From: Phytomonas francai
Taxonomy: Eukaryota > Euglenozoa > Kinetoplastea > Trypanosomatida > Trypanosomatidae
Length of the DNA stretch: 64,000 nt
Direction of reading: 5' to 3'
Assembly: GCA_001766655.1 (NCBI GenBank)
Contig: MJCC01000007.1
Coordinates: 241,275-305,274, forward strand
The position numbers were made by a program, and so were the translations under genes. Shown here one piece after another: positions 1 to 11,520 of this stretch. Position 1 is the stretch's first letter; each line of letters starts with the position of its first letter. The notes under the pieces were generated by a model. It was not told the DNA's origin. It did no database searches and saw only the letters and a list, made by a program, of their open reading frames with translations.

Positions 1-66
1 ATGCAATTCATCTTGAAGCATGAAGAAAACCTTGAGAGTGCTGTTAACGCGTACATGTGCGCGTAG
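1..66 (+). CDS. C-terminal end of an upstream gene (partial)
   Basis: The first 21 codons of the window are open in frame 1 and end in TAG at 64-66. They are followed by AT-rich sequence typical of the spacers here. The tail reads like a helix with the pattern LESAVNAYM, which loosely recalls the last helix of UBA-type domains, but this is too little for a family call. The internal ATG at position 1 is simply the window edge; the gene probably begins to the left. It could also be chance open frame in a 3' UTR. Confidence 0.4.
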   Translation: MQFILKHEENLESAVNAYMCA

Positions 67-405
67 ACGGTTCAGATTACTTCTTTTAACACAATACTCT
101 TTGTTTTTGCTTTTATGTTTGTAAACTTTTTATCTATTTTCAGTATACCCTGTATTTATTTTTTTTGTTGAATTCATGCGCATATATACTGCTATACATA
201 TCTAATAAAATTGCATTAATGACAAACTAGCCTTTTCGGGTTGCAGCGCGTGAAATAAAGAACGTGATAAATATTCCTTTATTGTTGGTGCACATTTTAG
301 GACTTTGCTGAGTCAATTTGTACTTGAGTTTTCAATTCCTTATCTCTCGCTTTTTAGTCGCTTCCTATTATTTGCACTACAAAGCTTTTCGGAAAACAAC
401 TCTGA
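67..405. other. Intergenic spacer before eIF3d
   Basis: AT-rich spacer with no supported gene. A pyrimidine-rich stretch around 331-355 followed by AG at 356-357 is the best spliced-leader acceptor for the next gene and would leave a 5' UTR of about 48 nt. Confidence 0.6.
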
Positions 406-1920
406 ATGCCATTTGAACTTCCACAACTATACGTAAGCCCCCCTTTTTCATGGGGACCCCCTGACAGCGAGGTTACCATTGATGGACAACCCTTTCAGTT
501 GCACTTCAAAAAGACTCCGCTGCACGCCGTCGACTGGCTGCCTGGGTTTCAAAAGCACCTCGAGGAGTCTGCTATTGAAAAGCCCAATGCCGCCTTTCGT
601 GACGTCGTTGATAAAAATGAGCGGAAGAAGTTCGACAGACCAGAGGCCAGGAACAAAAAGGCAACCAATTACAACTATTCCCAATCGAAACAACGTCGCA
701 CCTTTGAGCGCCCACGGAAAATCGTGGAGTTGCTTAACACGGTTCCTATTTTTGGGGAAACAGCAATATATGCGGAATTCATGCAGCACGAAATGCTAAA
801 GTACGAATACCCCCCTCTACCCAAGGTTGAGGACCTTTTGTCTTCTGGCCATCCTCTCGTATACGATAGCTCCATGAACAACGCTAGCTGTGAGCACCCA
901 CGTCTTCTTGACGAAGGCACCTATTCGCCGGAATATTTTGAGCGCCCCGACGTTTTTGATCCACACATGAGAAAGCTCATCCAAGAGAATGCTGGCAAGG
1001 TCCCTCTGTTTGTTACCACAGACGAGGTGCTTTCGTTGATTATGTCTTCTTATTTCTCTATTCACCCATGGCATGTGGTCGTATCGAGATCCTCGCGCGC
1101 TCTTAAACTCTTTGTGCTTGAGAAGGAAGACGGCAGCAATGTGGACCGGCAGTGGGTGAGCGAGACAGCCACCAGAGACGTTGCTCCAACAGAGGATGAC
1201 GAAATAATCTCAGAGCGAATCTCATCCCTTGGGGAGGAGTCAACGAGAGCGCACAACTGCTTCATTAAACAGTCCTGTCTCCGCTCTCGTGGTACGGTCA
1301 GGATCAGCGACAGGGTGGCCAAGAGCACGTTTACTGATATTCAGCCTCGCCTCTATCGCTACCGCCGGTATATGATGAACGCAGACTCGCCATCGAAGCG
1401 CTACGATATCATCGTTCGCTGTGAGATTGATGCTGTGGAGCGCGACAACAGCTTGATTCGATTCTTCAGTTTGATGGAGCGGTGTCCTCCAGGATCGAGG
1501 AGTGTTTGGCGCAAGGAGCTGGAATCGAATAAGGCTTTTGCCCTGCCCATGTCGTTCAGCTCCAACAAGGCTAAAATAACTCGATGGATCGCGCTATCGC
1601 TCTTGTCCGATGTGAATTTTATGAAGATTGGCCTTGTGACGCGCACAGAAAAGGGCAACCATGTCGATCCTGAACATCACGAGATCATATCGGTCCAATC
1701 TGAGGTTCCCTTAACGTTGGCCTCACACCTGGGTGTACGGGTGCAAACAATGTGGGCAGTGGTTGATAACATTTTCCAGAAAATCATGGAGGACCAATCT
1801 CTTGATGGTGATATGGTCCTAGTGAAGCCAAGTGGTAGCAACAAGATACTTCTCGCTGAAAAACAGGACAATGACGACGAGGAAGAGGAAGAAGATGAAA
1901 CCGAAGAAGAGGACGACTAG
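406..1920 (+). CDS. EIF3D: Eukaryotic translation initiation factor 3 subunit D (eIF3d)
   Basis: This 504-aa protein matches eIF3d (eIF3 p66/zeta) along its length. Recognisable blocks are RPRKIVEL near residue 103, the DLLSSGHPLVYDSS segment near 142, a WVSETA block corresponding to the family WxxVNETA motif, the RYRRYMM...YDIIVRCEIDAV segment near 305-330, and the C-terminal ARWT-like ITRWIALSLLSDVNFMKIG region. The family binds the mRNA cap-proximal region and joins the 43S pre-initiation complex in the cytoplasm. The protein ends in an acidic tail of Glu and Asp (last ~20 residues), as in other eIF3d proteins. The start is the first ATG after a predicted splice acceptor at 356-357. Identification is by recalled family pattern and is strong. 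Confidence 0.93.
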   Translation: MPFELPQLYVSPPFSWGPPDSEVTIDGQPFQLHFKKTPLHAVDWLPGFQKHLEESAIEKPNAAFRDVVDKNERKKFDRPEARNKKATNYNYSQSKQRRTFERPRKIVELLNTVPIFGETAIYAEFMQHEMLKYEYPPLPKVEDLLSSGHPLVYDSSMNNASCEHPRLLDEGTYSPEYFERPDVFDPHMRKLIQENAGKVPLFVTTDEVLSLIMSSYFSIHPWHVVVSRSSRALKLFVLEKEDGSNVDRQWVSETATRDVAPTEDDEIISERISSLGEESTRAHNCFIKQSCLRSRGTVRISDRVAKSTFTDIQPRLYRYRRYMMNADSPSKRYDIIVRCEIDAVERDNSLIRFFSLMERCPPGSRSVWRKELESNKAFALPMSFSSNKAKITRWIALSLLSDVNFMKIGLVTRTEKGNHVDPEHHEIISVQSEVPLTLASHLGVRVQTMWAVVDNIFQKIMEDQSLDGDMVLVKPSGSNKILLAEKQDNDDEEEEEDETEEEDD

Positions 1921-2367
1921 GTGTATCGGTTTTCAAACGTTTCACATTCTCTGTGTGGTTGCACGTCTAAATAATCAAAGCTTGAGTCGATTTTTATTAA
2001 TGAATTCTCTGATTATCTTTGAATGCACTCCAATTCAAACTAATAATTAATTTAAAAGGACTAAAATGTTGTTCTGTGTGAGACTTGATGATAAGGTTAA
2101 TATAATAGAATGATGCGTGAAGTATGGCATGTTTTTTTGGGCATATTATAAGTGTGAAAACCGATGTCATATCTTGAATTTGGATCAGAATGAAGAATTC
2201 TTTTTTCCTTTTTCTGGGTCTTTTTTTTTTTCAAATCACTCCTTAGATGCATTATTTTAAAACTTTACCATATTTCCCCCAAAAATTTTTATCGATTTAC
2301 ATATTGACGTGACACTTTAGACTTTAGGACAATCGACCATACGCCCAAAGGAAGAACACACGAATAC
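1921..2367. other. Intergenic spacer
   Basis: AT-rich spacer without a supported gene. It holds a T-rich tract at about 2200-2231 and an AG at 2245-2246 as a candidate trans-splice acceptor. An ATG directly after that AG opens only a 21-codon frame, so a more downstream acceptor may be used. Confidence 0.5.
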
Positions 2368-2679
2368 ATGCACCAGGATGAGCTCTATCAGGATTTTCCC
2401 TTCGCTATGAGGTGTGAAAATAGTGACACAGTAGTATTTGTCCCCTTTCCCAAGGGTGCACGCTATGGGGATGTGCGGAAGACTCTGGCTGGTCTTCTAG
2501 AACGCCCTTTTCTTACAACTAGTATCGCTCCATACTTGCCAGAGAGCTCACGGAGTATGGCCCCAGGCACTATGCCAATTCCTTTTCCTGACACTGATGT
2601 GATAGTGGTAGAAGATGGACCAATTTTGAGGGCTCAAATTCTAACGAAAAATGACTCTGGTGAATGGGTCATAGAGTAG
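2368..2679 (+). CDS. Small conserved-looking hypothetical protein
   Basis: A 103-aa open frame with an ATG start and balanced, protein-like composition in a spacer of the size expected between genes. I see no signal peptide, membrane segment or known motif. The middle has a Pro-rich turn region (residues ~66-80) between two predicted beta-rich parts, and the C-terminus ends WVIE. It lies between eIF3d and KRR1 and is transcribed in the same direction. I do not recognise the family; it could be a small kinetoplastid-specific protein. Confidence 0.6.
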   Translation: MHQDELYQDFPFAMRCENSDTVVFVPFPKGARYGDVRKTLAGLLERPFLTTSIAPYLPESSRSMAPGTMPIPFPDTDVIVVEDGPILRAQILTKNDSGEWVIE

Positions 2680-3006
2680 CGTGGCTGAGTACAGAAGTGC
2701 CCCACAGGTTTAAAGAGTTGCAGCTCTTCTCAGATCACTTTGTACGTATTTTTTTGATAGACGTTCTCTCGTTTAAATATATTGGGAAAATAGTGGCATA
2801 CCAAAGTGAGCTAAGCTTTCATCAACACAAAATATGTCGTGATTCTCGCTTTGCAAGAATAAAAAATGTTGAATCTCAACATCACGTTTGAATAGACTCC
2901 ATTTTCCCCTCGTTTTGTATTGAATTTTCATTTTCCTTTTACTTTTAGCATCTAGGTCAACTTTTCTTTTAAAAATTTTTGCATTTTTTAAAAATTGTCC
3001 ACAGTA
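2680..3006. other. Intergenic spacer before KRR1
   Basis: AT-rich spacer. A pyrimidine-rich tract at about 2928-2946 followed by AG at 2947-2948 is the likely spliced-leader acceptor for KRR1. An open frame at 2664-2891 shows no protein-like features and is not called. Confidence 0.6.
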
Positions 3007-3909
3007 ATGGAAAACAACACCTCTTCTCGGTATAGCGTTGCGGAGCTAAAGCAGGAAGATGTCCCCGGGGGTGCCTGTTGTGCGGCCGAGACCGTCTTTG
3101 CAACCCTATTTCCAAGCTACCTGGAAGGCTACATCAAGAGCGTGTGGCCCGCTGTAGAGGAGGTGCTGGCGCAGCACCAGTTGGTTGGGAAGATTGACCT
3201 TTTGGAGGGTAGCATATCCGTCGCGACTACCCGTCGAACGTGGGATCCGTACGCGATTGTGAAGGCTCGTGATTTTATCAAGCTGCTGTCACGTAATGTG
3301 CCTCTAGCAAAGGCTCAGAAGATTTTCCAGAGTGATATTTTTTGTGATATTATAAATATTGGCATGAAGGGTGGTAGCACGCGTCAGTTTGTGAAACGTA
3401 GAGATCGCCTTATTGGACCAAAGGCCCAAACACTTAAAGCGCTGGAAATTTTAACAGGCTGCTATGTCCTGGTACAGGGTAAGACAGTTACGGCCATGGG
3501 TCCGGTGAAGGGGACCCAGATGGTTCGAAAAATAGTTGAGGACTGTATGAACAATATTCATCCTATCTACGGCCTTAAGCAATTACTCATCAAACGCGAG
3601 TTAGCTAAGCGAGAGGACATGAAGCATGAGGATTGGTCGCGTTTCATTCCAGTTTATAAGAAGACCTTGCCGAACAAGGAAAAACTAAACGCAGTGCGCA
3701 AGATCAAGAAGGAGCGACTTAAGGAGTCTCATAAGAAGGCGGCCGGGAAGGAAAAGTCTATTTTCCCCCCAGCTCCTCCGAAACGCTTGGAAGATATTGC
3801 GATGGAAAGTGGCAAGGCTTTTTTATTAAAACGCCAGCGTAAACCCAGAGATGATTATGACCTGCAACCAGATGGTCATGAGAATAAGAAGCGATCCAGG
3901 AAAGAATGA
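3007..3909 (+). CDS. KRR1: KRR1 small-subunit processome component
   Basis: The 300-aa protein matches KRR1/HRB2. It has the family blocks WDPYAIVKARDFIKLLSRNVP near residue 75, the QIFQSDIFCDIINIG-like segment near 105, and a KH fold containing RFVKRRDRLIGPKAQTLKALE near 130-150. These are followed by GPYKG-like GPVKG and a NIHPIYGLKQLLIKREL segment. KRR1 acts in the nucleolus in the 90S pre-ribosome, needed for 18S rRNA maturation and 40S assembly. The C-terminus is lysine/arginine rich, as expected for a nucleolar RNA-binding factor. The start is placed at the first ATG (3007); the frame is open from a TTG at 2995, which is unlikely to be used. Confidence 0.95.
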   Translation: MENNTSSRYSVAELKQEDVPGGACCAAETVFATLFPSYLEGYIKSVWPAVEEVLAQHQLVGKIDLLEGSISVATTRRTWDPYAIVKARDFIKLLSRNVPLAKAQKIFQSDIFCDIINIGMKGGSTRQFVKRRDRLIGPKAQTLKALEILTGCYVLVQGKTVTAMGPVKGTQMVRKIVEDCMNNIHPIYGLKQLLIKRELAKREDMKHEDWSRFIPVYKKTLPNKEKLNAVRKIKKERLKESHKKAAGKEKSIFPPAPPKRLEDIAMESGKAFLLKRQRKPRDDYDLQPDGHENKKRSRKE

Positions 3910-4439
3910 AAGGAAATATATATTTAGTAGGCCTTACTGTTGTTTACAATAGCGTTAAGGGAAAAGGAGTTTGGATTTTGGGTCGTTTCCTCTAAGGCGC
4001 GGATGTAGGCAAAATTGTAACTCCTTTTGTACATTAAGTTAGACTTTTTTCCTTTGAAACTAAAATGCCTGGACCGCATGACATTTAGCAAATGCGATGG
4101 TTGGATTGACTACAGGACACAACGTAATGACGAATAAGATACTTTAATGGATGGCGTGAATCGATGTTAACAATATATATATATATATATAATGCATCTT
4201 CTTAAGGTGAAAGATATTATGGCTTTTGTTGCGGTCTAAGAGTTCTATGGTGATCTTTTTTGTCAATCTTTTATTTACTAATATTTTAGGTGTTTCTCTT
4301 TTTAAGACCGACTGTGCTATTTCACTTCATTCAATAAATATAAAGCACAATTTATTTTAAAATATATTAATTTCGGTTATTTGTTCAGTTTATTTATTCG
4401 ATATTTCGTAAGAGTACGATTTTTTGTTTTTATAGTTCA
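3910..4439. other. Intergenic spacer with (AT)n
   Basis: AT-rich spacer with no supported gene. A dinucleotide (AT)9 run lies at 4173-4190. T-rich sequence at 4421-4431 with AG at 4434-4435 sits only 4 nt before the next start codon, so the acceptor may lie further upstream. Confidence 0.55.
4173..4190. repeat. (AT)9 microsatellite
   Basis: Perfect AT dinucleotide run in the spacer between KRR1 and the Sm-protein gene. Confidence 0.9.
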
Positions 4440-4838
4440 ATGAGTTTGACCTTCCTAACTACGTCAGCAGAGAAACCTCCTAAATTTGACTGGATTCGCT
4501 ACCTGGGGTATCGCGTAACTCTTGGGCTGGACGACGGGAGCACTTTGACAGGACGCTTAGTGTCCCTTAGTCCATGCGGAAATGTAATACTCACCCAGGC
4601 AGAGCGGGAAAGGCCATTTAGACGGCACAAAAAGCGCTCACGTGATGAATCAGTTCGGCGAGAGTGCTACTCTTCCGTTCTGTTCGTTCGAGGCGATTCG
4701 ATAGCAACGTTGCAATACAACAGCGGCCTGACTAATGATAGTCTCGTGGTGGAACACCTAGGTGCAGTCGAGGAGAGCAAATTGCGGACTATCCAGATAG
4801 CCAATACGGCACCGGGGGCTCCCCTTCCAAGACATTAA
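4440..4838 (+). CDS. Sm-domain protein, SmB-like
   Basis: This 132-aa protein carries an Sm fold. The Sm1 block is YLGYRVTLGLDDGSTLTGRLVSLSPCGNVIL (residues ~21-52, cited here as the hydrophobic-DG-G-L-D/N pattern). The Sm2 block is SSVLFVRGDSIATL (~78-91), containing the hallmark RG. The two blocks are separated by a long basic linker rich in Arg and Lys, which is typical of SmB/SmN rather than other Sm paralogues. It would assemble in the heptameric Sm ring on spliceosomal snRNAs in the nucleus; in this group that serves trans-splicing. Assignment to SmB over SmD or an LSm is inference from the linker and the C-terminal tail. Confidence 0.78.
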   Translation: MSLTFLTTSAEKPPKFDWIRYLGYRVTLGLDDGSTLTGRLVSLSPCGNVILTQAERERPFRRHKKRSRDESVRRECYSSVLFVRGDSIATLQYNSGLTNDSLVVEHLGAVEESKLRTIQIANTAPGAPLPRH

Positions 4839-7551
4839 ATCTGTTGAACGGATTAGTAGAAGGAGTGAAAGGTCAAGACTTCATTTATTTGTCAAAGATG
4901 CTGGTATCTATTTTTCCGGGGCTCGCCTTTTCCCTCAAAATTCTAACATTTCGCCTTCCATTTCAACTGAAATGTGACTAATGCAGGGATAAGGGCTTAG
5001 GGGAATAGAACAAGTGATCCTTTCATGGCTTACTCCATATGTTATATCCATTTTGGTTTCCGCTTTGTGGGAAGGTTTTTATGCGCGGTGCTTTTTGTGA
5101 TGTGCTACTTTAAGCATCAAGCCTTGTTAACAGTCGACATGCATACCATTTTAAATCCTTCAAAAAAAAAAAGATATCATATTGGTTTTACCTCAAGACG
5201 GAGGGCCATGTGCAGTATATTCGAAGGAGCTAAGTTGACGTTGCAACTTTCCCCTCCATCGAGTTATCTATAGAATTGGGGTGGGTGTAGCACATACAAG
5301 GATGGAGGAGATCAATGGTAAGGGGCTGAACGATTTACAGGGGACAGAGTTTTATAGGAAGCACTCCATATGAAAGTCTGAATAAATGACAGTGAGGCCG
5401 TCTAGCTTTTTGTCATCAAGTCTAATTTGCCAAACCATACCACTTCCCACGCGTCTATATGCCGTGTGAAGTCAGTTTTGATTACAATAATGTGTGGAAT
5501 TTCTACATTAATACTATTATCAACTTGAACTTCTGCAAGCCCCTCCGACCTTTCTTTTTTAGCAGGAGCGTATTTGCACCTGTATTTCGGTGGGAAAAGA
5601 ATCCGAGCTATTCCCAGTTTCCCTTCCCGCTCCATCCCCGCGCCTAAAGCGGAGAATACACCTTCTGCAAATACACCTCAGCTCACATGGATACTGCCGA
5701 GACCGGTGGTAGCTACAGTAGGCATAGTTTTGGATATTTTCCCTTTACACTTGCTCAGCGATACCACGACTGGATGGTACGGTGAGAGTATCTCTGCAGT
5801 GATAGCTCTCTGCGATAACATAATTTGAAATACTGCTACCACGTGAATTTTTTGATTAGTGATGTAATGAGCTTCAGTTTGCCATTACTGTGTATACCAA
5901 TGTTCTGGTGCAGTATTTAGTCCACTTTAGAGCCCTGCTTGAGATTTTTGCAATAATAACACTGTTCAGTAGTAGCCACTGGTCCATTATTGTGAGAGCT
6001 TTTTTTTGGCTAGGCTTACCTAGCCCGTGCACGTACTTTAAATTCGGCATTTATCATGGTCGCCAAGATGAGGTGCAGTGCGCTGTGCGTACGTCAACTC
6101 GTGCCATAGGTCTCGAATGGCGGGCCACTAGCTTTTACTACGATTGATGCATCTATTGGTTCAAACTTCCCGATTACTACAAGGTGATTTGGAATGATTC
6201 AAGGCCATCTGCTTCGATCTATCGAACTTTAAATCATACTGTAACTTTGCCCAAAGTCTAGGCGGACTGGGGCAATATGGAAAAGCTGTCCTGAAATGCA
6301 CTGAGGCCCAACGGCTTGAATCAGTACGATTTTTATTTTATTTTACAATTGTAGGTTCATTTGGGAGAATTTAATCTATTAACGGATAGTTCCAAGGATT
6401 TGACGAATTCCTTGAACCAAGACCCGTGCGTGACCTATACTTTAAACGTTAGAGATCTTTCGTCCCACCGGTTATGGCAACTTGATAAAATACTGGTTGA
6501 TCTGACATCAATTATACCACTGCGCCCTACCAACGAGCACTTTGTGCCAAACTGTAATCGTGCCTGCTACAGATTGAAAGGACCACAACGTGCAATTACA
6601 GATTAACTGTGTAAATTTAATTAGTTTCTAATCCTAGCGCGTAGATCAGGTGTGCGTATGGACTTCGAAAGATAGGCTGCGATCCCGAGTCTTTCGGGCA
6701 TGATGTGGTGTTTTTGAGCAGAGCCCTGAAATCGATCTGGCCGTGTTGATTAAGAATACACACTGTCTAGCACGTCAAGGTCACGACACATGGTCAGTTA
6801 CAGAACACACTAGAGCGCCCAAGAAAGATTACTAAAATGACCATATATAGCATTATTTATGCCATTATCTTCTGAAAGTGTATAGACTATGTCGTTATTG
6901 TTAATGATTCTTTAATTCTTATCACCAATCGTATGTCGTCCCGTTCTTAGTATAAACAAAGGCTTAGCACGAACCAACGCGAACCCAGGAACTCTAATAT
7001 TTAACTAATGTGAAGGATATATGGAGCTAGATGCATCGATAGGTAGTTCTATTTTAATCCCTTTGAGCACCACTTTAGAGAAGAGGGCCAAGGCAGCGCC
7101 CGAAGTGTGGATAGTTATTACGCCATCAACCGATTCGTGCATGAGGAGATATCGCGGCCCCCTCTCTTAGGAAATGCACTCGTTGCGGTAAGAATCCTAT
7201 TATCACTTTACATGTCACTTGAAGTTAAATTAGATTACTTCAGCATAAAATAATGATATACAAACCCATGCGTGTTGGATGAATATTAACTAGGTAAAGA
7301 GTGGTAAGTTCTTTTTTTGGTTTGATTGCATTTTCCCATTTTTTGTGAGGCTTTTAGCTGTCTTGAAGCGTTGTGTAGCTGTGTAGCGATTCCTAAATGC
7401 AAGATTTTTAAGTATTTAAAGAGATACTGCTTGTATATTCATATACAAAAAGGGACTTCTTACAGAAGGTTAAAATCAAGGCACAACTCATACGGAGGTA
7501 CAAGCAAATACACATTCGCCTTTGAATTGTAGATTAATTGAACACCAAAGG
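4839..7551. other. 2.7-kb gene-free stretch
   Basis: No convincing gene is present on either strand. Open frames here (for example 5025-5273, 5890-6147, 6361-6606) are short, begin mostly with non-ATG codons and show no motif. From about 5280 to 7300 the base composition is more even than in ordinary spacers and pyrimidine tracts are scarce, so this could be a decayed gene or element, an unannotated non-coding RNA locus, or a long 3' UTR. A 7-bp stem (6666-6672 with 6690-6696) is the only clear local foldback I noticed. No tRNA with both A and B boxes was found. Confidence 0.5.
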
Positions 7552-8448
7552 ATGCTTCGACGTGAACGTCCCAAAAGGACTCCTAGTCGCAGTATTCACG
7601 AGTCTCAATCGCAGGATGCTAGTCCTGAAGTACCCTTATCGTCTATAGGCGGTGGGATAGTTTCTAAGGGGAGACGAAGGGAACTAAGTGGGAATGTAAG
7701 TTCAGAGGATGAAATTGCACTGGCATTTCAGGAACCGTGCACCTTCTCGTCAACAATCTCTTTTATACCCTCTCAGCAGCGTTCTTCAGGTGGGTGCGTC
7801 GAAAGACAGTTACAGTCTAGAGACCAGCCTAGCATTCTTCCATTTCATGAGCCACATCACAGGCTGCTTACTCTTGCCGCTACTGTCGCCACACAATCCT
7901 CGGAGTCGCAGATCGCAGTGGGGCTTTTGGAGGGTATTTTAAGCACGTTCGTTTCAGTAGCAGCTGCGCCAGAAGATGGGAGTACCACTGATCTGAATAA
8001 AGAGGACGGCTATTGTATTGGCCAGGAAACACGGGCGGCTGGGTATGTGCCACTTTACACCTGTTATCCCGAACTGAAGGTTCTACGAGAGGTAAATAAT
8101 GTGCGTAAGACACTGGATAGCCTTCAAACGTGTCCATCACACGCTCGGATCACATTTTATTATTTATTAGAGTATCATATTCGTGGACTGCATGAAGTTC
8201 TTCCAGACCCTTTGTTTGAAGCCTTTTTCGCTGTTTTGAGTCGTACTCTAAAACACCACACTTCTTTCTTAACAAAAAGCCGAATGCGATTGTTTGAAGT
8301 GCAACTTCTTAAGACAGTTGAGTCGATACAAATGGAGCTTCTGAAGCAAACAAAAATGCTCACAGAAAGGGCCACACTTATCACATTATGCTTTAGACAC
8401 ACTATTCCATATGTTCCGAAGCCCTTGCAAGAAAAGAGAAGCAAGTAA
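7552..8448 (+). CDS. Hypothetical protein, basic N-terminus
   Basis: A 298-aa protein of unknown function. Residues 1-60 are Arg/Ser rich and likely disordered. The C-terminal half (about 170-298) is predicted helical, with a stretch of alternating hydrophobic and charged residues (ALL-type helices around FYYLLEYHIRGLHEVL and FFAVLSRTLKHH). It has no signal peptide or membrane span. The frame is open from a TTG at 7522; the first ATG is 7552. It follows the long gene-free stretch. No family recognised; the helical C-terminus is the part most likely to be conserved. Confidence 0.72.
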   Translation: MLRRERPKRTPSRSIHESQSQDASPEVPLSSIGGGIVSKGRRRELSGNVSSEDEIALAFQEPCTFSSTISFIPSQQRSSGGCVERQLQSRDQPSILPFHEPHHRLLTLAATVATQSSESQIAVGLLEGILSTFVSVAAAPEDGSTTDLNKEDGYCIGQETRAAGYVPLYTCYPELKVLREVNNVRKTLDSLQTCPSHARITFYYLLEYHIRGLHEVLPDPLFEAFFAVLSRTLKHHTSFLTKSRMRLFEVQLLKTVESIQMELLKQTKMLTERATLITLCFRHTIPYVPKPLQEKRSK

Positions 8449-8745
8449 GTCATCATATAGTTCCAGAGCGAATTAATTCTTGCAATCCAACACATCGTTT
8501 GCTTTTGATGAGGATACAATATATATCCACACGAATCTGTTTCTTCTTTTTATTTAAATACTGGCGCTATAGTCGAGTACAAAAAAATTGTTGCTTTTGT
8601 AGATTCAAATTCAAAGAGTCCTTAGTGTTTTTTTATACTCCTTTTGTTGATTATTAGTATCACTTTCAAGTTAACATTATTTTACAAATAATTATTAAGT
8701 TTAATCTAAACCAATATTCTTACCTTCCTGGATCCATTTCTATCA

Positions 8746-9957
8746 ATGATCGGTTCGCTTGAGATTTTTTCCTTTTTGGCAATTTTATTTGGCCTGATGC
8801 TTATTGACCTAGTACCTCTTCAGGAAACGGTAACCTGTGCAGACTACAAAAACACAACAGATTGCCCAGAAAGTTACTTTTCAATGGATTACCAGAGTGC
8901 GCGTGAGAAGTTCCTGACTGCAGCTCGGACAGTGAAGGCTACAGTTAAAAGCCATGTTGTCTTTACTCAAGGTGATATGCACTATTTCACTGACACCGCT
9001 TTTTTAAAGGGTGACATTTCAGACAAGTTGCTAGTTCATGTATGTGGATCTCGCGGCGTGGATGGTTACATTGGGAGTGGTATTCAGAGCAAAATCTTGC
9101 AAGATTGGAATAAATCTTCATCTGGTCGCCCATCTGTTCTCTTTATTCACGCCATTAATCCATATGGTATGGCGCGTAATCGTCTCTTAAACGAAGAGGA
9201 CGTTGATCTTAATCACAATTATCTTTTAAAAGAAGAGTGGGATGAAATCAAGAGTCAAGATCCAGGCAAAGAAAGCTTTAAAATACTAAAGGAGTTGCAG
9301 TTTCCCACAAGAGCGCCGAGACTAATTGATCGATATCTTTTCTTCCTGCGTGCCATCAAGGTGGTGATGAAGTACGGGTATCGTCCTCTTACAGAGGCTA
9401 TTATCACAGGACAGCATCAGGATCCCAAAACGATTTTTTACGGTGGAGATCATGTACAATCTAGCATAAAAATTCTTCAAGAAATTCTACAAACATATTC
9501 TATAGGGGTGATTGAGGCTGTTTTTTTAAATATAGAGACAACCCCAGGGACCTATGGCAAGGAGACAATCTTGGTGCATTCTAAAGAAAAGAAAGAAATC
9601 AGTGAGAAAATTTTTAAGGGAAAAAATATTGAGTACCGTGGTCTTGCTTCGGATGCGACAGGTGCTCGGAGCGGTCCCACAGCAGGCACGATTCGACTGG
9701 CCCTGGGGCTTGCGCCAAAGACGCTGGTTGTCACCGAAGCGTTTGGCACCGTTAGTCCCTTATTAGCCGTTCGATCTGTTGTGTTGGAGAGTGCTGCCCA
9801 CAGCGCCTGCCTTGGGTCATATGTCCACCACGTCATGGGTACGTGGCTACGGGAGGCATTCTATCCCCAGGAAACGAAGTACAAACGGGCTGCACTGCTA
9901 GATGGTGTTAAGGCGTTTGAAGGGGCTATTCAACACCTCTCAGACGCAACCTCCTAG
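8746..9957 (+). CDS. DUF2817 (M14-like carboxypeptidase fold) protein, zinc ligands lost
   Basis: A 403-aa protein with an N-terminal hydrophobic segment (residues ~5-25) that looks like a signal peptide or anchor. The body follows the DUF2817 order: GSRGVDGYIGSGIQ (101-114), HAINPYGMARNRLLNEEDVDLNHN (within 135-158), GQHQDPKTIFYGG (222-234), and a C-terminal LREAFYP segment. In the family as I know it, these positions read HGVEG, DLNRN and later DLHTGLG, giving His, Glu and His zinc ligands. Here they are R103, D106 and an NIETTPG segment (262-268). All three ligands appear replaced, so I infer a non-catalytic pseudo-peptidase in the secretory or endosomal lumen. Length fits the family. It precedes GAPDH with ordinary spacing. 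Confidence 0.8.
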   Translation: MIGSLEIFSFLAILFGLMLIDLVPLQETVTCADYKNTTDCPESYFSMDYQSAREKFLTAARTVKATVKSHVVFTQGDMHYFTDTAFLKGDISDKLLVHVCGSRGVDGYIGSGIQSKILQDWNKSSSGRPSVLFIHAINPYGMARNRLLNEEDVDLNHNYLLKEEWDEIKSQDPGKESFKILKELQFPTRAPRLIDRYLFFLRAIKVVMKYGYRPLTEAIITGQHQDPKTIFYGGDHVQSSIKILQEILQTYSIGVIEAVFLNIETTPGTYGKETILVHSKEKKEISEKIFKGKNIEYRGLASDATGARSGPTAGTIRLALGLAPKTLVVTEAFGTVSPLLAVRSVVLESAAHSACLGSYVHHVMGTWLREAFYPQETKYKRAALLDGVKAFEGAIQHLSDATS

Positions 9958-10205
9958 CACCCCAGCCCACCCTCTTCCCTTTTTTTCCACGCCGCTATAG
10001 TGCCTACGATGCAATGCAAAGCGTAAGACGCTAAATGTTGGTGCGGACACGCACGCTGATGTCGAATGAAAATGAGCTCGTATTCACAGTTTACTGATCC
10101 GCTTTGTTTCAATTTCTACTCTCCACCAAACATAAAGCATACTTTTTCCTCCTAAAATTACAAAGCACACTCACACACAATAAAATAACTTAAAATTGCA
10201 AATAA

Positions 10206-11312
<1,107 letters not shown>

Positions 11313-11502
11313 GGTACTCTCCCCATGCCATCTCTATAAAATAATTGTTACGGTGCGGACGTACGTAAGAAAGGATAGTATTAAGCGCTTTCTCCGGACA
11401 AAAGTGGTTTAAAATATAATTAAGCGCCCCTACTGCAACCTTTCTAATAGTAAAAAGAATCGGAAAAAATATATATGTATATACATAAATAGCTACACCC
11501 AT

Positions 11503-11520
11503 ATCTATCTATCTATCTAT
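11503..11520. repeat. (ATCT)n microsatellite
   Basis: About four and a half ATCT units in the spacer after GAPDH, followed by a short ATT run. Confidence 0.85.
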
